Positions 1 to 8,856 are shown, numbered from the stretch's first letter. The stretch: DNA of 64,000 nt from JALEVB01 sp022768265 (GCA_034168985.1 JAXFJE010000025.1:1-64000); one strand, 5' to 3'. The notes: generated from the sequence alone by a model not told the origin. Program-made: numbers and translations.

Positions 1-21
1 GCTAACACGCCTTCTTTTTTC

Positions 22-56
22 AAAAAAAGCGGATTATGCATCTGCATAAACCCGCT
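22..56 (-). terminator. Rho-independent terminator downstream of nifJ
   Basis: On the minus strand an inverted repeat (AGCGG...TTATGCA pairing with TGCATAA...CCGCT, with a small bulge) is followed by seven T residues. It is the last element in the transcription direction of nifJ, about 100 bases past its stop. A second short hairpin (TTGGGGT/ACCCCAA, 70-90) lies between the stop codon and this terminator and has no T tract on the minus strand. Nothing coding is seen in 1-152. Confidence 0.75.
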
Positions 57-152
57 AGGTTAAACTTTCTTGGGGTGAAATTAACCCCAAATAATTTTAA
101 AACTTTTTATCAGTCGCCCCATCCATTTTTAGAGCGCCTCATTATTGATAAA

Positions 153-3100
153 CTAGTCTTCTTGTGATCTAGCAACTAAGCGACGGTATCTATTTTGAGC
201 GTCTTTCTTAGTTTTAGCAAACATTTCTTCTGCTGCTTCTTTACCTTTTAACTTGATCAATTGAGCGAAACGGTTTTCATTCAACAAGAATTCTTCGAAC
301 TTATCCCAGTTTGGTTCTTTTGAATCAATTGTTAATGGTTTTTCATTACGTGGATCGAAACGGTATAGTGTTACATATCCACATTCAACAGCACGTTTTT
401 GAACTAATTGATGATTGCTTAAACCACCTTTGATACCATGTTCAGCACATGGAGAGTAAGCGATGATCAATGATGGTCCATTATAGCTTTCTGCTTCACG
501 AATAGCTTTTAAGGTTTGATTACGATCTGCACCCATTGAGATGCTAGCTACGTATACATGACCATAAGCCATTGCAATTTGACCAAGATCTTTCTTAGCT
601 TGAGCTTTACCACCAGCAGCAAATTTAGCAATTGAGCTAGCTTGGCTTGATTTAGATGATTGACCACCTGTATTTGAATATACTTCTGTATCCAAACATA
701 AGATATTTACATTTAGATCATTTGCGATTACATGGTCTAATCCACCGTAACCGATATCATAAGCCCATCCGTCTCCACCAACGATCCAAACTGATTTGCC
801 TACTAGATCTCTTTCATGATCTAATAATTCTTTTACAGCTTCATTTGCGCTAGCTTTAACGCCGTTGATGATTGCATCTTTACAAGCTCTTTGTGCTTCA
901 CGATCGTTATTAGCATTGATATATGCTTCAAAAGCAGCACGAAGTTCAGGTTCAACCTTATCCATGTTATCTTCCATGATTGATAAGATACGAGCTTCTT
1001 TATAGTTTTGTGCAACAGCCATACCAAAGCCATATTCAGCATTATCTTCAAACAAGCTATTAGCCCATGCAACACCTTCACCATTTTTGTCATTAACAAA
1101 TGGTGTACTTGGTGTACTTGAACAGTAGATCATTGAACATCCTGTTGCGTTAGCTACTAACATATCTCGACCAAATAATTGAGATACTAATTTGTAGTAA
1201 GGAGTTTCACCACATCCAGGACATGCTCCACTTACTTCGAAGTAAGGCATCATGAATTGTGAACCTTTTACTGTACTTGTTGGGAAATATTGAGTCTTAT
1301 ATTCAACTTCTTTGAATAGGTAATCTGCCAATGGTTCTTGGTCAAGTTTTTCATTGATATCAACCATCTTAAGAGCTTTATTTCCAGCCTTACCTGGACA
1401 TTCTGTAACACATAGACCACAACCTACACAGTTAGCAGGAGAAACTTGGATACGATATTGTAAATGAGCAACATCTTTACCCATAGCTGGGATGGTCTTG
1501 AATTCCATTGGTGCATTCTTAACTTCTTCTTCAGTTAATAAGAATGGTCTAATTGTAGCATGTGGACACACATAAGAACAGAAACCACATTGGATACAGT
1601 TGCTTGGATCCCAAGTAGGAACTTGTACCGCAATTGTTCTTTTTTCTTTGAATGCTACATTATTTCTAATTGAACCATCTAGTAAATTGTTCTTAGTGAA
1701 TGCACTAACTGGTAGATCATATCCATCTAATGAGTTGATAGCCATGACATGTTCATCGAAATATTCATCACCAGTTGATACACGAGTAGTATCATATGGT
1801 AGATCTGCCCATTCAGGTTTAACTTCGATTTCAACGATTCCAGCTTTACCTTCATCGATAGCTTTATAGTTCAATTGAACGATTTCATCACCTTTTTTAG
1901 AGTATGATTTCTTAGCTGCTTTCTTCATTAGATCTACAGCTGTATCATAAGGCATGATTTGTTCATTTAATGCGAAGAATGCAGATTGTAAGATCGTATT
2001 TGTTCTTCTGCCCATACCGATTCTAGCAGCGATAGCTGTAGCATCGATGATGTAGAATTTAGCATGTTTCTTAGCTAAGCTTGCTAACATACGGTTAGGT
2101 AAGTGATTAGCGATTTCATCTTTGCTAAATGTTGTATTTAATAAGAATGTTCCACCTTCTTTAAGTGGTGTAACCATATCATATTTAAAGCAGTATGCAT
2201 CTAATGAACATGATACGAAATCAGCATTGTTTACATAATATGTAGATCTAATTGGCGATTTACCAAAACGCAAGTGGCTTCGTGTAACCCCACCAGCTTT
2301 TTTAGAGTCATATGCAAAGTAAGCTTGAGCATATTGATCTGTATTATCACCGATGATCTTGATTGAGTTTTTATTAGCACTTACTGTACCATCAGAACCT
2401 AGACCATAGAATAAGCAAGATGTGTAATCAGTTGTCAATTCAATTGGTAATGGTGCCAATGATAAGAAAGTAACATCATCTTCAATACCGATAGTGAATT
2501 CTTCTTTAGGTGCATCTTTAGTCAATTCAGCATATACTGCATTGATTTGTGCAGGTGTAGTATCTTTGCTACCCATACCATAACGACCACCAATGATCGT
2601 GTAATTACCATCTTTTAATGCATTTAATACATCTAAGTATAATGGTTCACGAGCACCAATTTCTTTGCTGCGGTCTAATACAGCGATCTTTTCAACAGTT
2701 GCAGGTAAAGCTTTCTTCAACCATTCAGTTGAGAATGGACGATATAAGTGAACTTTAACCAAACCAACTTTTTCACCTTTAGCACATAATGCGTCAACTG
2801 TTTCTTTGATTGTTTCAGTAACGCTACCCATAGCTACGATGACACGAGTTGCATCTTGCGCTCCATAATATGTAAATGGTGCATATTCTCTTCCAGTATG
2901 TTTGCTGATTTCAGCTAAGTATTTAGCTACAACATCAACAACTTTATTATAATGTGCATTTTGAGCTTCACGACCTTGGAAGAAGATATCATCGTTTTCA
3001 GCTCCACCTCTTGTTACTGGGTTAGTATGAGGGTTCAAGGCATTTTTCTTGAATTCAGCAACTTTATCCCAGTTAACCAAAGATTTCAAATATTCTTGAT

Positions 3101-3665
3101 CCATTACTTCGATCTTTTGGATTTCATGAGAAGTTCTAAAACCATCGAAGAAGTGAATGAATGGTACGCTAGCTTCAATTGCTGATAAGTGAGCAACTCC
3201 AGCTAGATCCATACATTCTTGAACAGAATGTGAACATAACATTGCCATGCCAGTTTGACGGCAAGCATATACGTCTTCATGATCGCCAAAGATATTTAAG
3301 GCACGTCCTGCTAATGCACGCGCAGCAACGTGGATAACACCAGGTAATAATTCGCCAGAAAGCTTATATAAGTTTGGAATCATCAATAACAAACCTTGTG
3401 ATGCAGTAAAGGTTGTTGCTAAAGTTCCACCTTGCAATGCCCCATGCACTGCCCCTGCAGCTCCAGCTTCTGATTGCATCTCTACAACTTTAACGGTTGT
3501 ATCAAAAATGTTTTTACGACCTTGTGATGCCCAAGCGTCAACTACTTCAGCCATTGGTGAACTAGGTGTAATTGGATAGATGCCTGCTACTTCACTGAAT
3601 GCATACGCACAATGGGCTGTAGCGGTATTTCCGTCCATGGATTGAAAAACCTTTTCAGTACTCAT
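153..3665 (-). CDS. nifJ: Pyruvate:ferredoxin (flavodoxin) oxidoreductase
   Basis: This is a single-chain PFOR of 1170 residues, the usual length. It decarboxylates pyruvate with CoA to acetyl-CoA and CO2 and passes electrons to ferredoxin or flavodoxin in the cytoplasm. The N-terminus carries the pyruvate/CoA domain (ITPSSPMAE near residue 33). Two 4Fe-4S motifs are visible, CIQCGFCSYVCP near residue 688 and CVGCGLCVTECP near 745. A CPGCGE motif near 818 and the thiamine-pyrophosphate motif GDGWAYDIGYGG near 965 complete the enzyme. The start has a strong AGGAGG site eight bases upstream. It is monocistronic, bounded by the pyrR terminator upstream and its own terminator downstream. With the pfl operon at 17.5-20.8 kb the cell has two routes from pyruvate to acetyl-CoA, one giving reduced ferredoxin and one giving formate. 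Confidence 0.97.
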   Translation of the reverse strand: MSTEKVFQSMDGNTATAHCAYAFSEVAGIYPITPSSPMAEVVDAWASQGRKNIFDTTVKVVEMQSEAGAAGAVHGALQGGTLATTFTASQGLLLMIPNLYKLSGELLPGVIHVAARALAGRALNIFGDHEDVYACRQTGMAMLCSHSVQECMDLAGVAHLSAIEASVPFIHFFDGFRTSHEIQKIEVMDQEYLKSLVNWDKVAEFKKNALNPHTNPVTRGGAENDDIFFQGREAQNAHYNKVVDVVAKYLAEISKHTGREYAPFTYYGAQDATRVIVAMGSVTETIKETVDALCAKGEKVGLVKVHLYRPFSTEWLKKALPATVEKIAVLDRSKEIGAREPLYLDVLNALKDGNYTIIGGRYGMGSKDTTPAQINAVYAELTKDAPKEEFTIGIEDDVTFLSLAPLPIELTTDYTSCLFYGLGSDGTVSANKNSIKIIGDNTDQYAQAYFAYDSKKAGGVTRSHLRFGKSPIRSTYYVNNADFVSCSLDAYCFKYDMVTPLKEGGTFLLNTTFSKDEIANHLPNRMLASLAKKHAKFYIIDATAIAARIGMGRRTNTILQSAFFALNEQIMPYDTAVDLMKKAAKKSYSKKGDEIVQLNYKAIDEGKAGIVEIEVKPEWADLPYDTTRVSTGDEYFDEHVMAINSLDGYDLPVSAFTKNNLLDGSIRNNVAFKEKRTIAVQVPTWDPSNCIQCGFCSYVCPHATIRPFLLTEEEVKNAPMEFKTIPAMGKDVAHLQYRIQVSPANCVGCGLCVTECPGKAGNKALKMVDINEKLDQEPLADYLFKEVEYKTQYFPTSTVKGSQFMMPYFEVSGACPGCGETPYYKLVSQLFGRDMLVANATGCSMIYCSSTPSTPFVNDKNGEGVAWANSLFEDNAEYGFGMAVAQNYKEARILSIMEDNMDKVEPELRAAFEAYINANNDREAQRACKDAIINGVKASANEAVKELLDHERDLVGKSVWIVGGDGWAYDIGYGGLDHVIANDLNVNILCLDTEVYSNTGGQSSKSSQASSIAKFAAGGKAQAKKDLGQIAMAYGHVYVASISMGADRNQTLKAIREAESYNGPSLIIAYSPCAEHGIKGGLSNHQLVQKRAVECGYVTLYRFDPRNEKPLTIDSKEPNWDKFEEFLLNENRFAQLIKLKGKEAAEEMFAKTKKDAQNRYRRLVARSQED

Positions 3666-3690
3666 AATTTCCTCCTAATTATCCTTTCTA

Positions 3691-3719
3691 ATTATAAAAC
3701 AAAAAGACTATTTTTTAAA
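3691..3719 (-). promoter_or_regulatory. Probable nifJ promoter, embedded in pyrR terminator
   Basis: On the minus strand a perfect TATAAT (3696-3691) lies 26 bases before the nifJ start. A weak TTTAAA sits 17 bases further upstream, inside the terminator hairpin of the preceding operon. The -10 is convincing and the -35 is not. Confidence 0.55.
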
Positions 3720-3730
3720 TAGTCTTTTTG
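3700..3730 (-). terminator. Terminator after pyrR
   Basis: The inverted repeat AAAAAGACTATTT / AAATAGTCTTTTT with a three-base loop is followed by a T-rich run on the minus strand. It separates pyrR from nifJ. Confidence 0.8.
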
Positions 3731-3759
3731 AAAAGCCCTTTCAAATGTCTTTCGAAATC

Positions 3760-4278
3760 TTAATTATTGGTAACGATATATACACCATCTACCCCATCAA
3801 TTTCAGCTAATCTAACTTGAATATCTTCATTTGTGGCCGTTGGGACATTTTTACCAACATAGTCAGCTCTAATTGGTAATTGACGATGTCCACGATCGAT
3901 CAAAACTGCTAGATGGATCTCCGCAGCCCTACCATAATGCATGATGCCTTCCATAGCCGCTCTAACGGTTCTTCCTGAATATAAGACATCATCAACTAAC
4001 ACCACGATTTTATTTTTGACATCGCTTTGCAATATCGCGATATCTTGACTATCTTTTTCAATGTCATCACGCCAATAGGTTATATCAATGCTATCACAGA
4101 CAATTTTTTCTTGTTCAAAATCTTCGATATATCCAGCAATCCTTTTAGCAAGATATTCCCCGCGTGTCTTGATCCCAATCAAGACTAGATCTTGACATCC
4201 TTTATTTTTTTCAACGATTTCATGCGCCATCCTTTTTAAAGAACGGGTCATGCTGATACTATCCAATATTTCTTTCAT
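3760..4278 (-). CDS. pyrR: PyrR: pyrimidine regulator / uracil phosphoribosyltransferase
   Basis: This is a 172-residue phosphoribosyltransferase-fold protein matching the PyrR family in length and motifs. The PRPP-binding loop VVLVDDVLYSGRTVRAA lies at about residues 91-107, and the N-terminal MTRSLKRMAHEI and LVLIGIKTRGEYLA segments are typical. In the family it binds UMP-loaded attenuator RNA in pyrimidine operons and has minor uracil phosphoribosyltransferase activity. Here it sits 13 bases after a transglycosylase gene rather than leading a pyr operon, and no PyrR-binding attenuator is visible nearby. Any RNA targets must therefore be outside the window. Confidence 0.93.
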   Translation of the reverse strand: MKEILDSISMTRSLKRMAHEIVEKNKGCQDLVLIGIKTRGEYLAKRIAGYIEDFEQEKIVCDSIDITYWRDDIEKDSQDIAILQSDVKNKIVVLVDDVLYSGRTVRAAMEGIMHYGRAAEIHLAVLIDRGHRQLPIRADYVGKNVPTATNEDIQVRLAEIDGVDGVYIVTNN

Positions 4279-4291
4279 CCTATGTTACCTC

Positions 4292-5002
4292 TTAATTGTG
4301 TGCAGCTAAGGCTGCATCCATGTCTTGTTGAGTGATAAATTCATATAAGACCATCGCATCCAAGACCTGTTTTTGTCGCTTTTGAGCTTTTTCTAAACCT
4401 GTGCTAAGTTGATAGATGCTTGGGGCTTGTGGTAAGCCAGCTAGCATTGCTGACTCATATAGATCCAATTCGCTAGGTTCTTTATCATAATAACCATTTG
4501 CTGCTTGCTTGATACCATAATAGCCATCACCATAATAAATGATATTGACATATAAACTTAAGATTTCTTCTTTGGTATACATGCTTTCAAGATCATGTAC
4601 AAAGAAAATCTCCGCAATTTTTCTTACTAAGCTAGGTTGATTGGAAAAATATAAATTTTTTGCAAGTTGCTGCGTTATGGTACTTCCACCCTCACTAACG
4701 CTACCTGTTGCGATATTAACCACTAGCGCCCTACCTATAGCGATATAATCTATGCCATCCCGAAACCAAAAACGATGGTCTTCGATAGCTACGACCGCAT
4801 CACAAAAATCTTCGCTAATCTGTTCATATGGTACAAAGTCATCTTTTCTCATGATTTCATTTACCACTTCTGTCAATGGTCTTTCCATGATTTGTTGCTG
4901 ATACAATTTATATCCTTTACGCAAGAAAATCAAACCAATGATGATAGCTGCACACAGCAATAAGATCGTTAATTTAAAAATTAATTTACCTACTTTTTTC
5001 AT
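4292..5002 (-). CDS. Monofunctional peptidoglycan glycosyltransferase (GT51)
   Basis: The 236-residue protein has an N-terminal signal anchor (residues 7-27) followed by one GT51 domain. The catalytic segment AIEDHRFWFRDGID contains the glutamate (E74) that acts as general base in this family, and GGSTITQQLAKNL (105-117) is the second diagnostic motif. It would polymerise lipid II into glycan strands at the outer face of the membrane. There is no transpeptidase domain, so it resembles MtgA/SgtB rather than PBP1. No clear ribosome-binding site precedes the start and the untranslated leader looks very short. It probably shares a transcript with pyrR, 13 bases downstream. Confidence 0.9.
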   Translation of the reverse strand: MKKVGKLIFKLTILLLCAAIIIGLIFLRKGYKLYQQQIMERPLTEVVNEIMRKDDFVPYEQISEDFCDAVVAIEDHRFWFRDGIDYIAIGRALVVNIATGSVSEGGSTITQQLAKNLYFSNQPSLVRKIAEIFFVHDLESMYTKEEILSLYVNIIYYGDGYYGIKQAANGYYDKEPSELDLYESAMLAGLPQAPSIYQLSTGLEKAQKRQKQVLDAMVLYEFITQQDMDAALAAHN

Positions 5003-5050
5003 ATGATTATCTTAACGAATTTTTAGCTTTAAGTAAAGCACCATATCAAA

Positions 5051-5076
5051 AATAAAAAGAAGCAATCACTTGCTTC
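5051..5076 (-). terminator. Terminator after yneF
   Basis: The arms GAAGCAA / TTGCTTC (loop of four) are followed by TTTTTATTTTT on the minus strand, directly at the stop codon of the YneF gene. Confidence 0.8.
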
Positions 5077-5289
5077 CTATTGTCCCATCGAACGCATAAC
5101 TGCTTTGATTTGTGCTTCGCTAGGTTTTCTACCCATTTGCATAAACATTGCACGAATCATTTTTTCATTGATTGGCGGATTTTCTTTTAATTCTTTTTCA
5201 AACTTACGTTTGGTAAAGTAAAAGCCTAAGCCCCCACCGATCAATAATCCCACTACCAATGATAGTGTACTGCTCCAAAATACATTCAT
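5077..5289 (-). CDS. yneF: YneF family (UPF0154) small membrane protein
   Basis: This is a 70-residue protein with one N-terminal membrane helix (LSLVVGLLIGGGLGFYF) and the conserved cytoplasmic tail PPINEKMIRAMFMQMGRKPSEAQI that defines the YneF/UPF0154 family of Bacillota. No molecular function is established. The start at 5289 is preferred because AAAGGTGG lies seven bases upstream. A GTG four codons earlier in the same frame overlaps that site and is unlikely. Confidence 0.9.
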   Translation of the reverse strand: MNVFWSSTLSLVVGLLIGGGLGFYFTKRKFEKELKENPPINEKMIRAMFMQMGRKPSEAQIKAVMRSMGQ

Positions 5290-5354
5290 TATTGATACCA
5301 CCTTTACTATTCTTATATTCTATCTTTTTTTATCATTATTGACAATAAAAACTT

Positions 5355-5520
5355 AAAAAAGCCCAAAAGGAATTGATATTTACCTAGCCGAGCCAGGTGG
5401 GTGTCCTGTGATAGCCTTTAGGATCCCCGCTCTTAAAGCAGGCGGGCTTTCAACACCAGATATCAACGTCCGGACTCCCTTATATCATGATGTAGGAAAT
5501 ATGTTGGTTCCTTTTGGGAC
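5355..5520 (-). ncRNA. ssrS: 6S RNA (ssrS/bsrA type)
   Basis: The stretch is non-coding but highly structured on the minus strand. The ends pair over at least eleven bases (GTCCCAAAAGGAA with TTCCTTTTGGGC), closing a long irregular helix with an internal bulge. A GC-rich arm (GCCCGCCTGCTTTAAGAGCGGGGAT) lies in the middle, and a T run follows the 3' end. This is the architecture of 6S RNA, which binds housekeeping RNA polymerase by mimicking an open promoter. The position immediately downstream of aspS matches Bacillus subtilis bsrA. A perfect TATAAT sits seven bases before the 5' end, so it has its own promoter. The identification rests on structure and synteny, not on a covariance model. Confidence 0.75.
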
Positions 5521-5523
5521 TTC

Positions 5524-5529
5524 ATTATA
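5524..5529 (-). promoter_or_regulatory. -10 element of the 6S RNA promoter
   Basis: TATAAT on the minus strand ends seven bases before the presumed first base of the 6S RNA. The spacer region upstream is AT-rich without a clear -35 hexamer. Confidence 0.6.
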
Positions 5530-5568
5530 ACAAGAGCATTTTTTAAATAAAAGTCTTGACAATACTTT

Positions 5569-7302
5569 TTATTTTATTTTGATTCCTAATTCATCTAACT
5601 GTTTTTCATCAACGACATTTGGTGCTTCGCTCATTAGATCATAAGCACTAGCTGTTTTAGGGAAAGCAACGACATCACGGATATTTTCCGTATCAGCCAA
5701 GATCATGGTCAAACGTTCAAGCCCGATACCTACCCCTCCATGAGGTGGTGTACCATATTTGAACGCTTCTAAGAAGAAACCAAATTTTTCGTTAGCTTCT
5801 TCCATTGTCATACCGATTGCTTCAAATACTTTTTCTTGCAATTGTTGATCATGAATACGAATTGATCCGCTCAATAATTCATATCCATTTAAGACTAGGT
5901 CATAGGCACGGCTATAACAATTAGCTTTGTCTTTTAATAGCTTATCAACATCTTCGGGATTTGGTGAAGTAAATGGATGATGCGCAGCAACATAACGGTC
6001 TTCTTCTTCGCTATATTCAAACATTGGGAAATTGGTAACCCATAAAAACTTAAATGCACCATGATCAATTAGATCTAGATCTTTTCCTAATTTTACCCTC
6101 AATGCACCTAAAGCACTTAAGCTGATCTTTGCTTTATCTGCAATGATCAAGATCAAATCGTTATCTTCGATACCTAAATTTGCTACTAACGCTGCTTTTT
6201 CTGCTTCGCTTACGACCTTATTGATGCTACCGCTAAACTCACCATTGTATTTTAGGAAAGCCAAAGCTTTGGCTTTATATACTTTAACAAATTCTTGTAA
6301 TTTATCTAGATCTTTACGTGAAAATTTATCTGCAGCATTTTTTACGACCAAACAGTTAATTTGGCCATTTTGCGCTAAACAATCGGCAAAGATCGCAAAT
6401 TCTGTCTGAGCAAAAACATCAGAGATATTTTGAATCGGCATATCAAAACGTAGATCTGGTTTATCACTTCCATATTTAGCCATACATTCGTTATAGGTCA
6501 AACGTTCAAATTGCGATAGCTCAATACCTTTAGTTCCCATAAAGATCTTATTCATCAAGCTTTCAACTGTCGCAAAAACATCTTCTTCATCAACAAAGCT
6601 CATTTCAATATCGATTTGCGTGAATTCTGGTTGGCGATCAGCTCTTAGATCTTCATCACGGAAACAACGAGCAATTTGGAAATATTTTTCCATTCCCGCT
6701 ACCATCAATAATTGTTTATAAATTTGAGGCGATTGTGGTAATGCATAGAACTTGCCATTGAACACCCTGCTTGGTACCAAGTAATCTCTTGCTCCTTCTG
6801 GAGTTGATTTACATAAGATTGGTGTTTCAATTTCAATAAATCCTTGTTCACTTAAAAAATTGCGGGTGATCATACAGATCTTATGACGTAACATCAAATT
6901 TTGTTGTAAGATCGGACGACGTAGATCTAGATAACGATATTTCAAACGAGTATCTTCCAAAGCATCTGTTTCATCTGCTACGATGATCGGAGTGGTCAAA
7001 CTTGAATTGATGATCTTTACTTTTTCCACCTTAACTTCAATTTCCCCCGTCGCTAGCTTCGGATTTTTATCTTTACGTTCTAAAACGATACCTTCTACTT
7101 GCAAGACATATTCATTACGTACATCTTTAACTTGTTCTTCGATCGTTTCATCAAAGACCAATTGCACGATACCTGAACGATCTCTTAGATCCATAAAAAC
7201 TAAAGATCCTAAATTTCTTCTTTTGGCAACCCAACCAACTAAGCAAACATGTTCATTGACATGGCTTAAGTTTAAGCTCCCGTTATGATGTGTTCTTTCC
7301 AT
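5569..7302 (-). CDS. aspS: Aspartyl-tRNA synthetase
   Basis: This 577-residue class II synthetase charges tRNA-Asp. It has the N-terminal OB-fold anticodon domain (VCLVGWVAKRRNLGSLVFMDLRDRSG), the bacterial GAD insert in the middle, and class II motifs 2 (ARCFRDEDLRADRQPEFTQ) and 3 (GIGLERLTMIL). Length is normal for the bacterial type. Its start codon overlaps the hisS stop by one base with GAAGGAG upstream, so the two genes are translationally coupled. Expression is set by the T-box leader ahead of hisS. Confidence 0.97.
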   Translation of the reverse strand: MERTHHNGSLNLSHVNEHVCLVGWVAKRRNLGSLVFMDLRDRSGIVQLVFDETIEEQVKDVRNEYVLQVEGIVLERKDKNPKLATGEIEVKVEKVKIINSSLTTPIIVADETDALEDTRLKYRYLDLRRPILQQNLMLRHKICMITRNFLSEQGFIEIETPILCKSTPEGARDYLVPSRVFNGKFYALPQSPQIYKQLLMVAGMEKYFQIARCFRDEDLRADRQPEFTQIDIEMSFVDEEDVFATVESLMNKIFMGTKGIELSQFERLTYNECMAKYGSDKPDLRFDMPIQNISDVFAQTEFAIFADCLAQNGQINCLVVKNAADKFSRKDLDKLQEFVKVYKAKALAFLKYNGEFSGSINKVVSEAEKAALVANLGIEDNDLILIIADKAKISLSALGALRVKLGKDLDLIDHGAFKFLWVTNFPMFEYSEEEDRYVAAHHPFTSPNPEDVDKLLKDKANCYSRAYDLVLNGYELLSGSIRIHDQQLQEKVFEAIGMTMEEANEKFGFFLEAFKYGTPPHGGVGIGLERLTMILADTENIRDVVAFPKTASAYDLMSEAPNVVDEKQLDELGIKIK

Positions 7303-8576
7303 TATATTTCTTCTCCTTCGATCAATCCATCCAATACTTCTACCATATTAGCCAAAGTTGTAGGATATTCTTGTTTGGTTGCTAGATCTTTGATGGTATA
7401 GCAATCTTTAGCTATTTCATCCTCACCAGCAACGATCATATATTTAGCTTTTTTACGATCAACGCTCTTAAATTGTGATTTCATGCTGCGAGCTTGCAGA
7501 TTAGCTTCACATTTATAGCCATTGCTTCTTAAGATCGTAGCAATTTCTAAAGCTTTAGCTTGACAATCTCCTAAGCTCATAACATAAACATCCAAGCTTT
7601 TTTCTTCAGTTAATTGTTGACCTTCTGCTTCGATCAACATCATCAATCGCTCTAAGCCAATGGCAAAGCCAACCCCGGATAATGATGGTCCCCCAAAATA
7701 TTCAACCAAATGATCATAGCGACCTCCACCAAAGATCGTACTTTGACTTCCTGAATCTTCATGTAGAGATACTACTTCAAATACTGTATGCGTATAATAA
7801 TCTAGACCTCTAACCAATTTATCATCGATTTCATAAGGAATGCCTAGTGTTTCCAACATCTTCAATACTTGTCCAAAGTAAGCCCGTGAGCTTTCATTTA
7901 AATAATCTAATAATTTAGGTGCTGTTTGGACACTTTTTTTATCATGATCGACCTTACAATCCAAGATTCGTAAAGGGTTTTGTTCATAACGGCGTTTACA
8001 ATCATCGCATAGCTCATCTAAAGAAGCAGCGAAATGTTCTTTTAATGCTGATCGATAATTAGCTCTTGATTCATCATCACCCAAAGTATTGATCAATACT
8101 TTGATGCTTTTTAAACCAAAGGCCTTTAAGATCGAATATCCTAGCGCGATACATTCAGCATCCGCTAATGGTGACATCAAGCCGATATTCTCGATCCCAA
8201 ATTGATGGAATTGACGTTGACGCCCTTTTTGCGGTCTTTCGTGGCGAAACATTGGACCAATATAATATAATTTGGCTGGCAATTCCATTGAGCCATAAAA
8301 TTTATGCTCCACAAAACTTCTGATAACTCCTGCTGTTCCTTCTGGTCTTAAGGTATAGTTATCTTTTCCCATTACAAAACTATACATTTCTTTATTGACC
8401 ATATCTGAACTATCATTTTCCCGTTTAAATACCTTAGTATCTTCAACGATCGGCGTTCTGATCTCATCATAGTCATATAAGGTACACATTGTTCTGATCA
8501 GGCTTTCCATCTTCAGCCATGCTTCACTTTTTTCTGGCAAGATGTCATAAAAACCTCGCATTGTTTGATATGCCAT
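7302..8576 (-). CDS. hisS: Histidyl-tRNA synthetase
   Basis: This 424-residue class II synthetase charges tRNA-His. Visible features are motif 1 near the N-terminus (MRGFYDILP), motif 2 (GPMFRHERPQKGRQRQFHQ), the histidine-binding LVRGLDYYTHTVFE segment and the motif 3 region SGVGFAIGLERL. A C-terminal anticodon-binding domain follows. AGGAGG lies directly upstream of the start. It is the first gene of the hisS-aspS operon and follows a T-box riboswitch. Confidence 0.97.
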   Translation of the reverse strand: MAYQTMRGFYDILPEKSEAWLKMESLIRTMCTLYDYDEIRTPIVEDTKVFKRENDSSDMVNKEMYSFVMGKDNYTLRPEGTAGVIRSFVEHKFYGSMELPAKLYYIGPMFRHERPQKGRQRQFHQFGIENIGLMSPLADAECIALGYSILKAFGLKSIKVLINTLGDDESRANYRSALKEHFAASLDELCDDCKRRYEQNPLRILDCKVDHDKKSVQTAPKLLDYLNESSRAYFGQVLKMLETLGIPYEIDDKLVRGLDYYTHTVFEVVSLHEDSGSQSTIFGGGRYDHLVEYFGGPSLSGVGFAIGLERLMMLIEAEGQQLTEEKSLDVYVMSLGDCQAKALEIATILRSNGYKCEANLQARSMKSQFKSVDRKKAKYMIVAGEDEIAKDCYTIKDLATKQEYPTTLANMVEVLDGLIEGEEI

Positions 8577-8595
8577 ATTTTTCCTCCTTTTGATA

Positions 8596-8624
8596 ATAAA
8601 AAAACGTCCTGATCTAAGGACGTT
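8596..8624 (-). terminator. T-box-controlled terminator before hisS
   Basis: The arms AACGTCCT / AGGACGTT with a six-base loop are followed by a T-rich run on the minus strand, 20 bases before hisS. It overlaps the segment just after the T-box sequence, as expected for the terminator that competes with the antiterminator. Confidence 0.85.
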
Positions 8625-8821
8625 AATAACGCGGTACCACCTTAGTTCATATCATAGAAGATATGCCCTTTAGCTTTTAACGCAAGCTTACGATCGATCC
8701 TACTTAATTTCAGATCAACTTCTCCAAAGTGTCAATCATGATCGCTTGATCAAGGAACTCTCACCAATTATTCCTTTTCTCTGAAGACTTTACGCTCATG
8801 ACCTCTTTTTCCACGAATTTC
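8603..8821 (-). promoter_or_regulatory. T-box riboswitch leader of hisS-aspS
   Basis: On the minus strand the leader contains the T-box sequence GGTGGTACCGCG (8629-8642 region) followed by the terminator hairpin. Upstream is a Stem I-like arm whose tip GGTGAGAG is closed by AAGGAA/TTCCTT. A lower helix is formed by TCATGA pairing with TCATGA. The 3' side of the next internal loop reads TTGACA, making GAC (Asp) the best specifier candidate, with CAC (His) overlapping it by two bases. Uncharged tRNA would stabilise the antiterminator and switch on both synthetase genes. The class is certain and the specifier is a reading by eye. Confidence 0.88.
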
Positions 8822-8827
8822 TTTAAT

Positions 8828-8856
8828 ATTATACACTTATAATATTCTTCTTTCAA
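8828..8856 (-). promoter_or_regulatory. Promoter of the hisS-aspS T-box transcript
   Basis: The minus strand carries TTGAAA (8856-8851), a 17-base spacer and TATAAT (8833-8828), placing the start near 8821. The -35 and most of the spacer lie inside the last codons of relA. Confidence 0.8.

Noticed and set aside
70..90. Hairpin TTGGGGT/ACCCCAA as a riboswitch or second terminator
   Set aside because: It is short, without a T tract on the minus strand or any conserved motif, so no function is assigned.
656..3185. Open frames on the strand opposite nifJ and in its other frames (for example 656-853, 833-1099, 1600-1869, 2952-3185)
   Set aside because: All lie inside a clearly conserved 1170-residue PFOR, have no ribosome-binding sites of note and encode low-complexity or implausible proteins.
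3731..4291. PyrR-binding attenuator near pyrR
   Set aside because: Only 13 bases separate pyrR from the upstream gene, and no anti-antiterminator structure is visible.
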